DNA from: Agapetus fuscipes
Lineage: Eukaryota; Arthropoda; Insecta; Trichoptera; Glossosomatidae
Direction: 5' to 3'
Assembly: GCA_951799405.1 (NCBI GenBank)
Contig: OX637343.1
Span: forward strand, 3,720,001-3,784,000
Length of the DNA: 64,000 nucleotides
Positions within the stretch are counted from its first letter, which is position 1; the number at the start of each line of letters is the position of its first letter. The position numbers and the translations under genes are program-made. Under the pieces are notes generated by a model that made no database searches, was not told where the DNA came from, and saw only the letters and a program-made list of their open reading frames with translations. Shown here in pieces: positions 8,513 to 23,500 of this stretch.

Positions 8513-11500
8513 TTATGACGTCATCATGTCATTGACTGAGGAGGCCGTCGTGCAGGGGCTCCGCAACGACTCGTTGATCTCCCGCCGGAACATTGACAGA
8601 TTCTGGGTGAATCTGAAAGCAGACAATCATTGTTCTTCAACTTTACAATGCCATCAAATACATTTTTTGTTTTAAGAAATCCTGTTTAGGAGACTCCTTA
8701 GATTTTAGACACTCTAGGGGTCTATGACACTTGTTGTAGTGTCACAGAGGTGTAGCTACAAAGTGCCAATACTCAAGCAAGACCCAGTTTCTGTAAGGCT
8801 GGATGGACCTTTAGTGACCAGTCTTTGGTAAAGGCTTTATGAAATTTTATGATATATTTTTGTGCTCCGCCGGGATCCGAATCCACAACCTTCCATCTAC
8901 GTGTCTGAAGTGTTAACCACTAGACTACAGACCGGTCTTGGATTGATGTTGGATACCAATGTTGGAGAGACCTGATACGGCGCAAGGAGAAGAAGAAAGG
9001 ACGCAATCATATTGAAGAGGCTGAAGCTGTTGCTCACTTGTCCCTATTCTTGGTGAGCAGGTTCCTCTCGATGCCCGTCATGAGGGAGCTGAACCACTGC
9101 GCCATGGCCACCTGGTGCTCGCGGGGCTGCGCCGACACCACGCCGAGGCGCAAGCGTCGGAAGTGCTCCTCGTTCAGCAGGATGAGCCCCAGCAGGGGGC
9201 GCGACATCGACCACTGGTTGCGGCAGTCTTCAAACATTATCACATTCAGCACCTGCCAACATATATCACACGTATCAACCAGGGCTATTTCTAATCTAAT
9301 CCAAGTTGCAAAGATATGTAACATTGGGGATTCACATTATTTGCAAGGGTTATGCTCATGTGAGGTTAGCTTTCTTTTAAAGTGGACAGGTAGCATGTGT
9401 AAGTGCGAACTTACACGTGTCTGACTGTGGGCAAGCATTGAGTATAAACCTTAAATGTCAATATATTTCAGCAACTTAGATTATATTTAATATAGTGCAT
9501 AGCGTAGAGAAGGAAGCACACTGGGAAATATTTGCAGCAGAGATAAATGAGTGAAGGTGTGTCTCACAGTCGTGAGCAGCTGCTGCATAATGCCGGGCCT
9601 CTGCCGCATGAACTCCAGGAACCTGGCGCTGTTCTCCGACTCCGGCTGACCTCTCCTGCCCAGCTGCTTCTTATTAGGAAATGCGCTCGCTGAAACAAAC
9701 AACCATTCAACAGGTTTAATACACAAACAAGTTTAAGCTGGACTTACGGTTATTTGATCATGTTAACCGCCCGATGCATATGAACGTACGCGATATGCAA
9801 ACTTTGAGTGTACCATTCTGCTACATCGCGTATCGCGTAATAATATTTTTGAAAACTACAAACCGATCGGTTCGACCGGTCCGTAACACCTCTGACTCGT
9901 AAATAGAAGACCGTGGGTTCGAATCCCGGCAGAGCACAAATAATATTCCATTTACATTTTCAAATATGCTCTTCGCTGGATTGGAAAATTCATAAATCTT
10001 TTCCAAAGACTGGTCACTAAAATGTCCATCCAACCTTACAGCAATTGGGTCTTGCTTGAGTAGTGCCGCTTTGTAGTGACGACCAAGCTCGTAAACACCT
10101 CTGCGACACTACAACAAGTGTCATAGACCCCTAGAGTCTCTAAAATCCAGAGGATTTCTTAAAAAAAAAGTCAGGGGTACGTACATTGTGGTTTCGAAAC
10201 CTGATTATTTTTTGCCTATTTCTCGGAAATTAACCTGAAGGTAGGAAGGTTAAGTAGCCTAAGTCATTATTACAGATGTAAAAGTGTAAATGCTTACTTC
10301 GTTGCGTGAACTGCTTAAACAAATATGTGACTATGTGATCCAGTGTTGCGCAGCATCCAGTACAGACCATTGTATCTGAAACATTAATAATTACAATAAG
10401 AAGACATACTAGTAATAACAGTAACAAAGATGACGTCGCTTTCACACATGTTTGTACTTTCTTGTTGAAAATATGCTTTGTGATTCTCACACCCTGCTCC
10501 AAGTTTCATAATGAAATTCATAGATGGCACTTTTCAACTGACAAACTCACACATGTAGAAGCAAGATAGGTGGTCAAATATCATGCAGTTTCACATATAT
10601 AGTAAACAGATGTCGCTGCTCCACAACACAACACACATGTAGAGTGTCTTCCTGTTTCATTCTATATATTTCGCGTGTACCCATACTTTCATCACAGTTT
10701 CAAAAACTTCATTTTCTTCACTTCACTTTCATGCTGAAGAAGCCCATCGCAGATATGGGCGAAATGTCCAGAAGCACCATCTCTCACAAATCCCGGAAAG
10801 CAACTCTCTGGCATCATCAGCCATCCGTGTAAGCCTATCGCCAAGGTGAAAATAGACATGATTATCGCCATACTTGGATAACATTAATTGACAGTCCCAC
10901 CCTGTTGGAGGGCTACAGGTTGAATGTGCCAGACGACTACACCCGAGGGCGAGGACATGATCTATTTCATGTACCGAAAAGCCGTACTGATGTTGTGGCG
11001 CAACACCCTGTGACTCAGAGTCAGTAGCGGCTCTAACTAAAATCTGGAACAGGGGATGACCTTGAAGTATAGTTTGATGACCATCCTATATAATAACATT
11101 TAATAGCACACCAGGTAATATACATCAACGAGTTGTTACATATAAATCTAAGCCCAGCGCGTGTTCATAATATCCAATCAAATGTTATGACTTATCGTTT
11201 TTGTGTGTGCATTTATATGTGCTTAGGTATATGTCCAGTTCTGATACAAAAAATGTTCAACTTTATTCATAGGGAACATCCCCATCAACCCCCAATGAAG
11301 GGTCGCCACTGCTCAGAGTATAAAGCTCTTCAATAAATCTAATATACACATTTTTTTGTGTAATTTATTAAAATCTAGCAATCGGGTTCCTCCCAGAGTG
11401 TTGATGGCTGTGAGGGTGCACTGTAATTAGGGTAACCTGTTGTGCACAAAAAATAAAAGTGTCACCAAAAGAAGAAATAAAAAGTTGAAAAAATGCAATC

Positions 11501-14500
11501 AGAGTGAGAAGTTAAGTGTGAGGGGCTCACCTATGGCAGTCAGGCCTTCAGAGATGGTGTCCAGGATGTAGAGGAAGGCGCCGTTCTGCAGGGAAGCCAG
11601 GAAGTCCATGTGGTCCTGGGCCAGGCACTCCAGCAGGACGTAGTAAGTCTGCGACAACTTGGGATACTCCTGCAAGCGGTCAATAAGAGTTTTAGGCTTA
11701 CACAGCCGGCTGATGATGCTGGAGAGATGTTTTCCGGGATCTGTTGCCGTGGTCTATTGGAGCTGGAGCTTCTGGACGTTCCTCCCATGTTAACGGTAGG
11801 CTTCTTCAGCGTTAAGTGTGATGATGAAGATGATCTTGCTTACACAGTTTTCATCAATATCATCTTCATCATCACACTTCACGCAGAAGAAGCCCATCGT
11901 AGACATGGGCGAAACGTTCAGAAGCTCCAGCTCCCATAGACCACAGCAAAAGATCCCGGTAAACTTCTCTCCAGCATAGTCAATTTTTATACTTCTCTGA
12001 AGATTTATTAAAAATTTTATGTTTTGATAGAATAACAAACCAAAATTAATTCACTAATAGGGTGGTATTAGGCTGGCACCCCATGCTGTAAAAGCTTTGT
12101 TTACCCATGCCAATGCCACCCCAGTATCAGGGAAAGACATCTAGAATTTGAGATGTGGACACCAAAGGATATTGTGGCTGAAAAACCTGCGACAATGGTT
12201 CAACAAAAGCACCAAGTCCCTGTTTCAAGCCGCAGCATCCAAGGTCAACATAGCCATGATGATCGCCGATCTTCCATAGAAGTGGCACCAAAAGATGAAG
12301 AAGACGACTATGAGTAAGTGATTTCAAGGCTGACGACCAGCTAACACAAACAAGCTGCAAGTACGGTTTCAGATATGAATGTTTTTAGAGAAAATAATAC
12401 TTGTCATTGGATATTTAGTAAGGTACAATGATGGTTGAGATGTCGGGCTTATGTTGGCCTTTATCCGTTATATTTACCAGTAGATCAGACTGTGGTATGC
12501 TGACGAGGAGCTTAACAAACATGTTGAGAGCGTTCTCCAGAGCTTCGTCACCATATAACCTGAAAACAATGGAAACAATTTATAGAATAATTGAAATTAA
12601 AACTGTGGATTCTCAAAATGTGTATGAAAAAGAGACTAGATGTCATGAGAAGACATCTATGCTTGTCTTCCAAGTTTGAGAGCACCTTTATTATCTGCCG
12701 TTGTTATTGATATTATTGATGATAGTTATTGATGCCACTGCCAAGTAGGGATTGCAATTGCTGGATCCCTCATCCAGCAATCCAGCTGGATCCAGCACAT
12801 TTTTCGGCCTGCTGGATCCAGCACCAGATGCTGGATCCAGCGCTGCGGATCCGCAAGTATAAAACTTTCCAAATAATGTCGCAAAGTCTGGCTTGCCAGC
12901 ATTGGCGCTTTGCTAGTTGCTCTTACAGCTCGGCGGGAGTGATGTTGCCGCTCTATTATGATGACAAAGACACGGACACCACGGACAACAATGAAGGCTT
13001 AGAAGTAGTAATTGAACAATCACCAGCTGAACATGAAGTAGATGAAGTAGCTCGGAAGCGATACAGTGAACTTCTTAATAAAATGCAAAAAGTTGTTGAG
13101 ACTTTTAAAAGATCACCTACCAAAGATGAGACGTTTTTGCAAAAATACATAAAGGAAGCAAAGGGCAAAGAATTGAGTTTGATTCTTGACTGCTGCACTA
13201 GGTGGAACAGTTTGCCCAGCATGCTGGAACGTTTATGCTAAAAGTTGAAAAGTTTTCATCGATAAAGCATTCATAGACACCTCACAAACTAAATTCTCAG
13301 CGGACGAGTGGTCACTAATCAGTGAGTTGATCGCCAGGACGCCAGTCTTCAACCGGTTAAACTGGCCGTTGAAGATCTCTGAAGAAGAGAGCCGAGTTTG
13401 ATAACTGCTGATACAACACTAAAATTTGTCTTAGACAAACTAAAAAGCCAGGACACAATCTTGAGTGCAGATCTTTATGAAGCACTCCACAACAGAATCA
13501 AAAAACGGCGTCTTACCGATGTCACAGGATTGCAGAAAATTTATCTACAGAACCCAAAGAAGTATGACGAAGAAATTTCCCATTACCAAAAAAATATGCA
13601 ATGCGTCAGGAGATGAAAATATGGTGAATCGTGTAAACACATAGTATTTAGTGGAACCATCAACAGTGCAAGAGCCAGAAGATATAATAGAAGTAGAAAA
13701 CTATAGACAGGATAAACCGGATTCACTGAATTTGAATTGAAACACGAACTGGAGATTAAGCTAAAATGTGAATAAGAAAACTTCATGAAAACGAAAGAAA
13801 TGATAACTCAGAAGGATTATGATACGATATTAAAAAAGGAAATGAGTGTTTATGAAAGTGAGGGAGTAGGAAGTGAATACCTAACTTTAATTTACGATTA
13901 TCAACGTTATATTACGATTATCATAAACTAACCAACAAGCGTAGAGGCAGAAAGGGCCTTTCTGCAGCAGGATATAATATATGCAGTTCATTAAGAAGCC
14001 GGCTGGGAGACAACACCATTAAGTAATACCATTTGTTTCTTGAGATTTCCAGAAAAAAATATACATTTTGTCTTAAGAAAAAATCAAGAAGAAAAGACTT
14101 ATTTTTGTTATAACTTTTACTCTGTCTACTCTACCTCTAAAAAGTAAGATTTTATGTTCAAATTTTGATTATTGTGATTTGTTATTTTGTTAAAATGTTT
14201 AATTTACACGTTTCTTAAATATTTAAAAAAAAAAAAAGTTACATAACAAAAATCAATAAATTGCTGGATCCGCGCTGGATCCAGCTGGAATTGTGTTGGT
14301 CCAGCAAAAATCCAGCTGGATTGAAAATGCTGCTGGATTGCAATCCCTACTGCCAAGGAATGAGGGCCATTGTAACATGAGTGCTAATCCACAATAGATG
14401 GCTCAAGTGTAACAAAGGCTAATTACGTGCAGTGGCATACAATATTTTTTCTACGGCCATAAAAAAAATCATAAAGCATTAATCTCTAGTGTGCCGACGA

Positions 14501-17500
14501 TTTTTAACCATTATCCAGCTGTTGAACTCTTGGTTTTGATTTTAATATCTCCAAAGATACAAAACATATCTCCTATATGTATTTTTATCGGTGAAATAAA
14601 GTTTTTTAGTGTTTTATTTAGTAAAATGCCATGAGTAACAGATTTACTGGACTGCCTCAAAAAAACATTATGCACTCGTAAGCCAGGTAGGTACATAAAT
14701 GTTAAAGGAGCAGTGACCTTTTGTAATGTAAAAAAAAAACTTTCTTTGTTGTGTGTGTGAGTCATGGGAAAGGATTGAGAATTTTGTCTTTAAACTCGTC
14801 AGTTTACAAGGTCAACTTTACATAATCACAGATTCGCAACAAGAGTAAGAACTTACCGGAAGACTCCGAAGTTGACATATCCGCCACACAGAGCTGCCTT
14901 GAGCATGGAGAAGCAGACAGAGATGCCCTTCAGCTTCATGGGGTACATCATTTCTTTGGAAACCTCTAGGTTTAATATTCTACTGCCTGAAAACAAACCA
15001 CAACCACAAATATTAAAACATTTAATCATTTGTTCCTTGACTTATAGGCTTAGGGGCCGTCCATAAATTACGTCATCGATTTTCGACCCCCCCCCCTCTT
15101 ACAATCATCCTATAGTCATTATCTAATGACCCACCCCCCTCTTGCTGTAATAATGGATGAGCTTAATAATTAATAATGTTATATTACTTACATAATATTT
15201 TGTATATTTTGTAGAAATTGGTATTTACAAGAACGACGTCACTTTTGGTACTCGAACATCATTTGCCATCATCCGCAGACCAGACTCCCTCCCCCTTAAT
15301 GCGAATGACGTAATATATGGACAGCCCCTTATTTTAAACACAAGACATTCTGCCCGGTTTGTCTATGGATTACCAGACAAACCGTGTGAATGCTTTCATA
15401 CACCCCCATTAACTACTGGACTTTTGAGCTGGCGTGAGATAGAAAAAACCTGCAGACCACTGGTTCCCAACCTGGGGGCAAAAATTACATAGGGGGCGAT
15501 GCGATTGGAAGGCGATAATACCCTGAAACCTGTGTCTAGCCCCCCTCTCCCCCCTCTTACGTCGCCAACGAAGCATAGAGAATTATGTAAATTCTGCTAT
15601 AACGGTTTGTCTAATATCCGAAAAGTTTAATGTACTAAATGTGAAGTAATTATAATTGTAAATATGTCAAACAACCATAATTTTAGCTTAAACCTAACAA
15701 TATCTGTCACTGTCAGACATGCACTAATTTTGGAGACCGTGCTTTCCGATTTACGGGCCTAATGGAGTGGAACAGACTATTACCTAATGTGAGAAAGGCA
15801 AAAACTATTGGTGGCTTTAAAGTAGTACTAAAGATGCATCTTTGGAAAATACGAGTATCTTATCCGTGATTTGAGAGGGCCTTTGAGGTGTGACCCACAC
15901 AAAAACAGAGCTCCCTTATGATGTGTACCTTCTAAATAAATTATTCTCGTGTATATACATATAATATCTGAATGGCAAAATCCTGAGCAAGGTGTGGCTC
16001 ACCATAGGCACATATGATATTGCTGGCCTCCCTGAAGAGCAGGATCCCACTAGGCGAGGACACGTCGAAGAGTAGTCTCTGGCTGCGGTTCTGCACCAGC
16101 TCGGCCGCCAGCTTCAGCACGGGAGTGGTCACTGAGGGCTGCGAGCACCACAGCTCCAGGCCCCGCACCAGGATCAGCATGTAGGACGGGTAGCTGCAGA
16201 CAACACATAACATGAAATCCCCTTCAGCATGATGACTATGGCAGTGGGCGAGTCTCAGTCGCATTGACAGTATATTTTTTCTCTTTTTAATTAAAGATGA
16301 CCTGTGATTAGGCAGGTTGAAATTATTATGGAATCATTAACATAGTTTCGGGTCCTACATCAAATGGAGGAATTAGGAAGTTAATCGACAAACTTGTTGT
16401 GTTTAGTCAAGATATCACATACATAGTAGGATGTTATGGATATGAAGTGCTTTAGATTAAAGTAAAGGTGGCTTACATCCAATCGAAGAGCATCATGTAG
16501 GTGGTCTTGGTGTTGAAGGCGAAGGCCAGTCCCCGGAGGTCCCTAGCCAGCCCGATGAGCACCTTCTTGGCGTCTTCGCTGTTGTACATGGAAGATGTCT
16601 CCGTGGGGTTCAGGAGGAACGAGATGTTCTCAAACGCAGCTGGAAATGACAAAATATATTCTTGGATATACATTTTAACCTTTACGCTTCTGAATATTCT
16701 GGCTATATGAATACCCCCAGTACGGAATACTTTTTCAAGCACATTTTTAAAACATTTATTGTTCCCTACCTTAATTGATTGACGACACTTGTGAACAAAC
16801 TATGTGCACAGTCACATATATTTGTTATTCAAGAACAAAAATCACAAAGGTTTAGCACATTTCACTGAAGACTTTTGAATTCTTTAACACAGATGTCAGG
16901 GATAAGTTCAAAGTTGGATGACATCTATGATTGACAGCCGCACTGTATGCAAGTTTACACTTGACGCCTATGCGTATCACCCGTAGTTAAAGGGTTAATG
17001 AAAAAGTTCCCACCGCGGTCGCCAGATGTCAGACTACAGTTTGGACCAGATACTATGAAGAAGATTAGTCAAGATTGGTAGATTGCATGAATGAGTGTCA
17101 CCTGTGAGTGGCATCATGAAGGTGTGGAACCTGTCCTCGTCCTCCCCCAGGTCCACCATGAGCAGGCGGCCCAAGGCCGTGTACAGCATACTCCTGCAGC
17201 GCATCTCCCCCACACTGGCCCCCACACCCAGGAACGGGAAGTGCTCAGACTGCAACACACAAACAACTATCAACAAGGGCAATTGAAATAGCGAATGAAT
17301 GGATTATCCAGAGTCATAATAAGAGGAGAGCTAGTATGAAGAAGGTTGTGACTCTGGATGAAATGAAAGAAGTATATAAATCATTATAAAAAATTATAAA
17401 AAAACACAGAGTTTTATTTTCACAAATTGAGTATTTAATACCACCTCAAGTACTTTCGACTTATTCACGTCATTATCAAGAGGATACTAAAACTCTGTGT

Positions 17501-20500
17501 TTTTTTATAATTTTTTATAATTATTTATAAAAATGAATTTTCACTGTGTGAATACACAAACTTTAAAAAGTCTGAAAGAAGTATGTAAGGACAGAAAGAA
17601 ATGGCAGTTGATCTGTAATGTTGGCGGCTAGGACTAGGGTTTTTAAAATTAGAATTTTGTATTTTTTTGATTTGTTGATTTAAAAAATGTAATTTGTTGT
17701 GTATGTTCCTTGACTTATAGGTTGGTACGCAGCTGACCACCCATGCTGTAGAAAATGGTTCATTTTGTCAATGTCACCCCTGTTTCAGGGAAAGTCGGCA
17801 AGAGTTGCAGGGTGTATGTTCATTTGAGATTTGGATTTAAATATTGTAAGTCCACAAGCGGCATGTTTAAGCGCGAACTTATACGTGTCTGCTTATGAAA
17901 ATGCATATAATGTGAATCTTTAATGTTACATATCTTTGCAACTTAGATTAGATTAGAAGAGCAACTCGTAGGACTCACATTCATCCCTTTGCAATCGTAT
18001 ATAAAAACTATGCTGCCACCTTTCTAAAAATATTTTTACATTCTCAAGAGTTTTTTTGTACACATGGAACTGCAACTGTGCAGTTCATTGTTCTCTTTCT
18101 TACTAATGACCATTTTCATAAGTAGGTTGAAACAGATATATAGTTTCTTTTCGTTAAAATAATTTCTAGCCCACAGATATCATATGTCAATGGTTGCCAC
18201 TCACCGTGTGGTGTGTCAGCATGAACTGCACCTCCTCCAGCACCACCAGCTTCCTGACGCAGGAGTAGCCCACGCTGAGGTCACTCAGAAGGCCCAGGGT
18301 CTTGCCCGTGATGGCCTCCGATCCACCCCAGTACTTCAGATTTGTGATTCTGAAATAGATACATCAAATGCATAACAACCAAAAGGGAACCCGAGGACAA
18401 CGTAATCTGGCTGTGAAAATTAAACATAAATATGCACATTAAAATTAAACATAAAATGTGTACATATGTATGGTTGATAGCTCAGAGGGTAGAATGCTTG
18501 CATTCCATGCCAGAGGGCCATGGTTCGATTTGCACCAGAGGGCAATTAGGAGGACAGCTTAAGAGGTCAACATGAGTTGAAAACACACAATATTTGAGAG
18601 GGCCAGACTCAATCTGGGCTGTAGCGCCATCTAGAGAAAGTCAGAGGAATAATGATTAACATCCACAGTGCCAAAATGTGGATTGGTGCTCTTAATACAG
18701 ATCATTTTACCTTAGTTTTTACACAGCAATAACATCAAAAATCGTTTAACATGTTCCTTTGGATAAATCTTCCCACCAATAAACTCTAGCGGGGCTATTC
18801 TTAGACCTTTTAGTCGTTGGTTGAGCCCACACTTTGACAAACTAATGCTGCCTGGCCTGAAAGTCTTATCACCGCGGTCATTCTTACCTACCGAATTTTG
18901 GTAATATTTGTATGAAGGCAAATCAGCTGTTCACTTGTGGCCATCTTGGATTGACAGGTCTTCATACAAATGCATCATTAGTTTTTCAAAACGTGGGCTC
19001 AACGGACGACTGAAATGTCTAAGAATAGCCCCGAAAGCATTCATTTTCGTTAGTGAATATTAAAAAAAAAAACAAAGTTGACTTGTGAAATGAGGAGTTA
19101 AAAGGCAAAGCAAAGAGTTGGGTGGCTGGATTATGACAAAAAATTGCCCTGTAATGCCACAATTTTGTCTATGTCATGTGTAGACCCCATTAAAACTAAA
19201 AAATGAAGTCACACTTTAAAACAGCAGTTGACATGAGTGAGTTACATTTTACGAATGAAGACGCTAAGGAGCATTGGTTCCTCGGTGATGCCCAGCACTT
19301 CAGAGAGCCGCCGGTACAGCTTGGAGTTCCTCTGCACCTGGTCTGACACGTAGATCTTCCGGAACTGCTCAAAGAAGGACATCATGGCCAGCTCCAGTTT
19401 CTCACAGCCTCCTTGTTGCTGCAAATACAAGAAATATATCTATGCACTTGGAACAAAGTGATTGACTGAAGTGACTTTAGAAAGGTGATAAACTGTAACT
19501 GTAACTCTGTCGCCATATCACTAGATGTGGCCAGAGCATCTGCAATTTTTCCTTAATTTTTTCCTATCCTTGCATATCTCAACCTTCAATTCATTCACAT
19601 CCATCACCTTTTTCATACATTTTCTTCTTTTGCATTTACTTTGTATGCAAGAGGAAATTCAACCACCTATTCCATCTTATTGTCTGATGAAGATTGAGGA
19701 GCGAAAGACTCCAAGACAATAAAGGACACTTGAAAAGAATTGATATAAGTGGATAACGCAAAAGGACAGCCTGCTTTCCAATGTTAGTCGCTAATCTATT
19801 GCTAAAACATGCCCTGAGTTGATTTAAATGTGTTACTGTTGCAAGGCGTGAGTCTGTCAGGTCCATCAGCTGCAGCACTCTGCAGACCAGCTCTCCGTCC
19901 ATGGCGTCATGCTCCTCGTTGGTGTTGAAGGAGACCCGTCCACCAATGGACGCTCCGATTATGTACACCAGCCACGTCAGTTGACCTACAGCATAAAAGA
20001 GAATAAATATATATATATAAGAGAAATAGTGAGGGACTCAGATGAGAGCCTTAAGGTATGCCACCTTTCATAAAAGTAAAATGGAAAAAACGTATTATAG
20101 TAAATGTATTATGCATAGTGCATCCTGCGCTGTATAAATAAATAATACAAAACTTAAAGCATGGATGCAATATACATACAGGTAGTTCTCAAGGTGATTA
20201 ATAAAGGGCAGAATTTTGTAATTAAGTTTGCACTTTTTAATGTATTCAGTCTTTGAAATGCAATGCACCATTTACGAGACAAGTCTGGTTGTTATAAAGT
20301 GTACATATATATACATATATTACTATTTTGGTCACTTAAATGCATCTTGCACACAACTCAAATGCTACTGTATGCTTAATTTTAGTCACTTCTTTTCTCT
20401 TTACTGGTCTTTGCCTTTTTTGCCGGATTCAATAAAAGGCACAAGCAGGATTGTTTCTTCCTCCCTTTCAGAATGCTGTGGAAATGAGTTAGGCGAGTTG

Positions 20501-23500
20501 CTCATATATAAAATTTCACTAGTATTTCAAAACAAAACTTTGCTCGCTCGGCAGTTTCTATCTCAAATAACTCGTATATTAGGGCACTCGTATCTCGAGG
20601 TATTACTGTATATTCTTCCAACTATAGATTTCTAAGAATCGTAGTTCCATAAAAGTGTGACTTTTGCTCGCCGAGAAAAAAAAAGATAAATTCAAACTTG
20701 TGCCGAGTCCATAGAGGGAAAGATTGAGGGTTGACGAAGAGCAGACAGAAGGCAATGCCATGGCTGTGAAATTCTCAAGATTGGACTGAAATATGACGAG
20801 TGAGGGAGTTGATATCACTTGCTTCCTCCATGAGTAATAGTCAACATCGGAGGACTTGATACAGTAACAGTAAAAGAATCAATATGTATTGAGTATTGGC
20901 AAGAAGGTAATGCCCATTACCTTGGTAGATGAGCCTCTGAGGATCCGGGCAGTTGGCAGGTAGATCCTGGTACCCTCGGGCCGCAGTATCAAACAGGGTG
21001 ACCAGCAGGGTGCAGGTTTTGGCATATTCACAGCGCGCAATCACGGATATCTGGTCTAGTTGCTGGCCCACCATACCCGTGTCCTCAAGGGGGTCCTCCA
21101 AGCCATCTCTGGAAGATTAATACTTTGAGATAAGTGCTGATTCTCTACTGATACCTTAATTCTTCTTCCTTGTGACAAAATCCCGTGTCAATCATCAAAA
21201 ATCCTCATATCAATAACCAAACAAGATTTTTTTGAAATTTCAAACTAAAGCTAATACCATTTGGAAAGCGGAACTCTTACTGTGTTATTTACACACACCA
21301 AATCCATGGCTTATCCACCACTTTAAGTAAGTTTTCTATGCAAAAAAAAAATTATCCATGAATCAGCTATAGATCCAATGTTTTGTGAATAACACTGTAT
21401 GTTAGTAAGGTTTTTGAAGAAACTAGTTATGCTGCACATGTATGACTATGTTAGATTGGATACGAAATACTAAGATATGTAGATGACAGGAAGTTACTGA
21501 CATCATAAAAAGAGTGGCAAAGCAAAGGCAAGGCATACTGCCAGATTCAATGCCAATATGGACCAAGAGGATAGATACTGGAGTGGAGACTTCTTGAGGA
21601 CATAAGAGGTAGAAGGATGCCTAATAGGAATTTTGTAATAAATTAGAGACATCAAAGTGCCAAAAATGGCATCTAGCACTGACACTTGAAAGCTTTTTGT
21701 TTTGTTGTTAAAGTTAAAATTATCATAAGGCATAACCATAACTGGGGAATTTACATGATATGAATTTTGTATGTTGGTATTACTTTTTTCTTGTATAAAC
21801 TCACTTCTTGGATCGGTCCGTAGTCCAGTGGCAACACTTCGGACTCGTAAATGGAAGGTTGTGGATTCGGATCCCGGCGGAGCACACAAATATACCATTT
21901 ATATTTCCAAATGTGCCTTTCGCTGGGTTGAAAAATTCATAAACCTTTACCAAAGACCGGTCACTGAAAGGTCCATCCAACCTTACAACAACTGGGTCTT
22001 GCTTGAGAATTGGCGCTTTCTACAGCGACGACCAAGCTCGCAGAGGGCTTTTGAGGTGTGATACACACAAAAAACAGCGCTCACCAAATAAATCATCCTA
22101 ATATTATTATTATTCTGTTCTGACGTTTGAAGGTTTGCATCCAAACTATTGACGTGTAATTTAATTTGAAGATACATTGCCATTTCAAATTCAAACCACA
22201 CAATGAGTTTTTTCAACTTCGTTCATCACATCCTGTCTCCATAATCCTCGCCAAGACTTTAAAAAGATGGTCGGAGGACATTAATAGGATTGCTAGTAGT
22301 CCGGTCGATAGCTCAGTTGGTAGAGTGCTTGCATTCTACCCCGTGAGCTCGGGTTCGAATCCCACCGAGGAGGGTGTCAGAAATGATTTCCAATTTCGGT
22401 GTGTATTTCAAACCCCATAATATAAATACCGGCGAGGTTTACTCAGCCTTTACAAGAAATGAGTACCAGCCCCCTCGGGAGCTGGGAAATTCCCACTTCA
22501 ACTGAAGTGGTTGGCGTAAGGCCGGCCCCCTTACCTGTAAAAATAAATAGGTTCAACTCGCCACATGCGACCCCTTCGGGGATAACGCGGCCAGAAGTTA
22601 CACTATATGTAGCTTAGTTGCGTTGCTAGTGACTGGATGCAGGAGGCCCAGGATAGAGATGCTTGGAGAGATCTAGGGCAAGGCTATGTTCAGTAGTGGA
22701 ACTGACTAAGTATGAAGTGGATTAAGGACAAGGTTTGATTGTGGAGCCATGAGACAGACCTTACGACCACAGTGACAGAGTCCAGGCGTGAGGTGACATA
22801 GGCGCTGGTGACTTCAGGAGTGTAGGTCTCCAGCAGGTGGGGCTCGGTAGCCTTCACATACGGCACAGAGGCCACCATCCTCTGCCACAGCGACAGCAGG
22901 TAGTGGACAGAGTTGGGCGCAAACTGCCACATCTGATGACAAACAACATCTCATTACTACATTGTAAAGCATATTATGATCGAGCAGTAGCGGCTCCAAC
23001 TAAAACTTGAGAGGGGATGAACTTGAAAGAAAATCTCATGCTCACCTGTGACCTGGCCATACACTACACCAGTCCCCTGTTCACACCTGCTCACCACCAT
23101 ACAGTACACAGGCAGAACAATGGCAATATCAGTAGGCTGACGATGTACAAGCCTCTTCAATTATTTGCTTTTTTTCACAATTTCATATACATAATGACCG
23201 GTCCGTAGTTCAGTGGCAACACTTCGGACTCCTAAATGGAAGGTTGTGGGTTTGAATCCTGGCGGAGCACAAAAAGTATAGCATTTATATTTTCAAATAT
23301 GCTCTCCGCTGGGTTGAAAGATTCATATACCTTCACCAAAGACTGGTCACCAAAGGTCCATCCAGCCTTACAGCAACTGGAGGTCTTGCTTGAGTATAGC
23401 GACGACCAAGTTCGCAGACGGCTCTCGACGTATGATTCACACAAAAACAGCGCTCGCCAAATAAATAATCATAATATAATTATTATGAAATGTCTAGAGA

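Noticed and set aside
9038..9424. Plus-strand frame of 128 codons
   Set aside because: It is the antisense of XPO7 exon 23 extended into the intron. The minus-strand frame matches exportin-7 residue by residue. The same holds for plus-strand frames at 24466-24822, 25356-25637 and 17091-17291.
11540..11788. 82-codon minus-strand frame over XPO7 exon 20
   Set aside because: It is the wrong frame; the exon read one base over gives the exportin-7 sequence [13 protein letters not shown].
22303..22375. tRNA genes at the A/B-box sequences
   Set aside because: The tRNA-like parts continue into conserved SINE bodies, occur many times, carry mismatched stems and are truncated at random. They are SINE heads, not genes.
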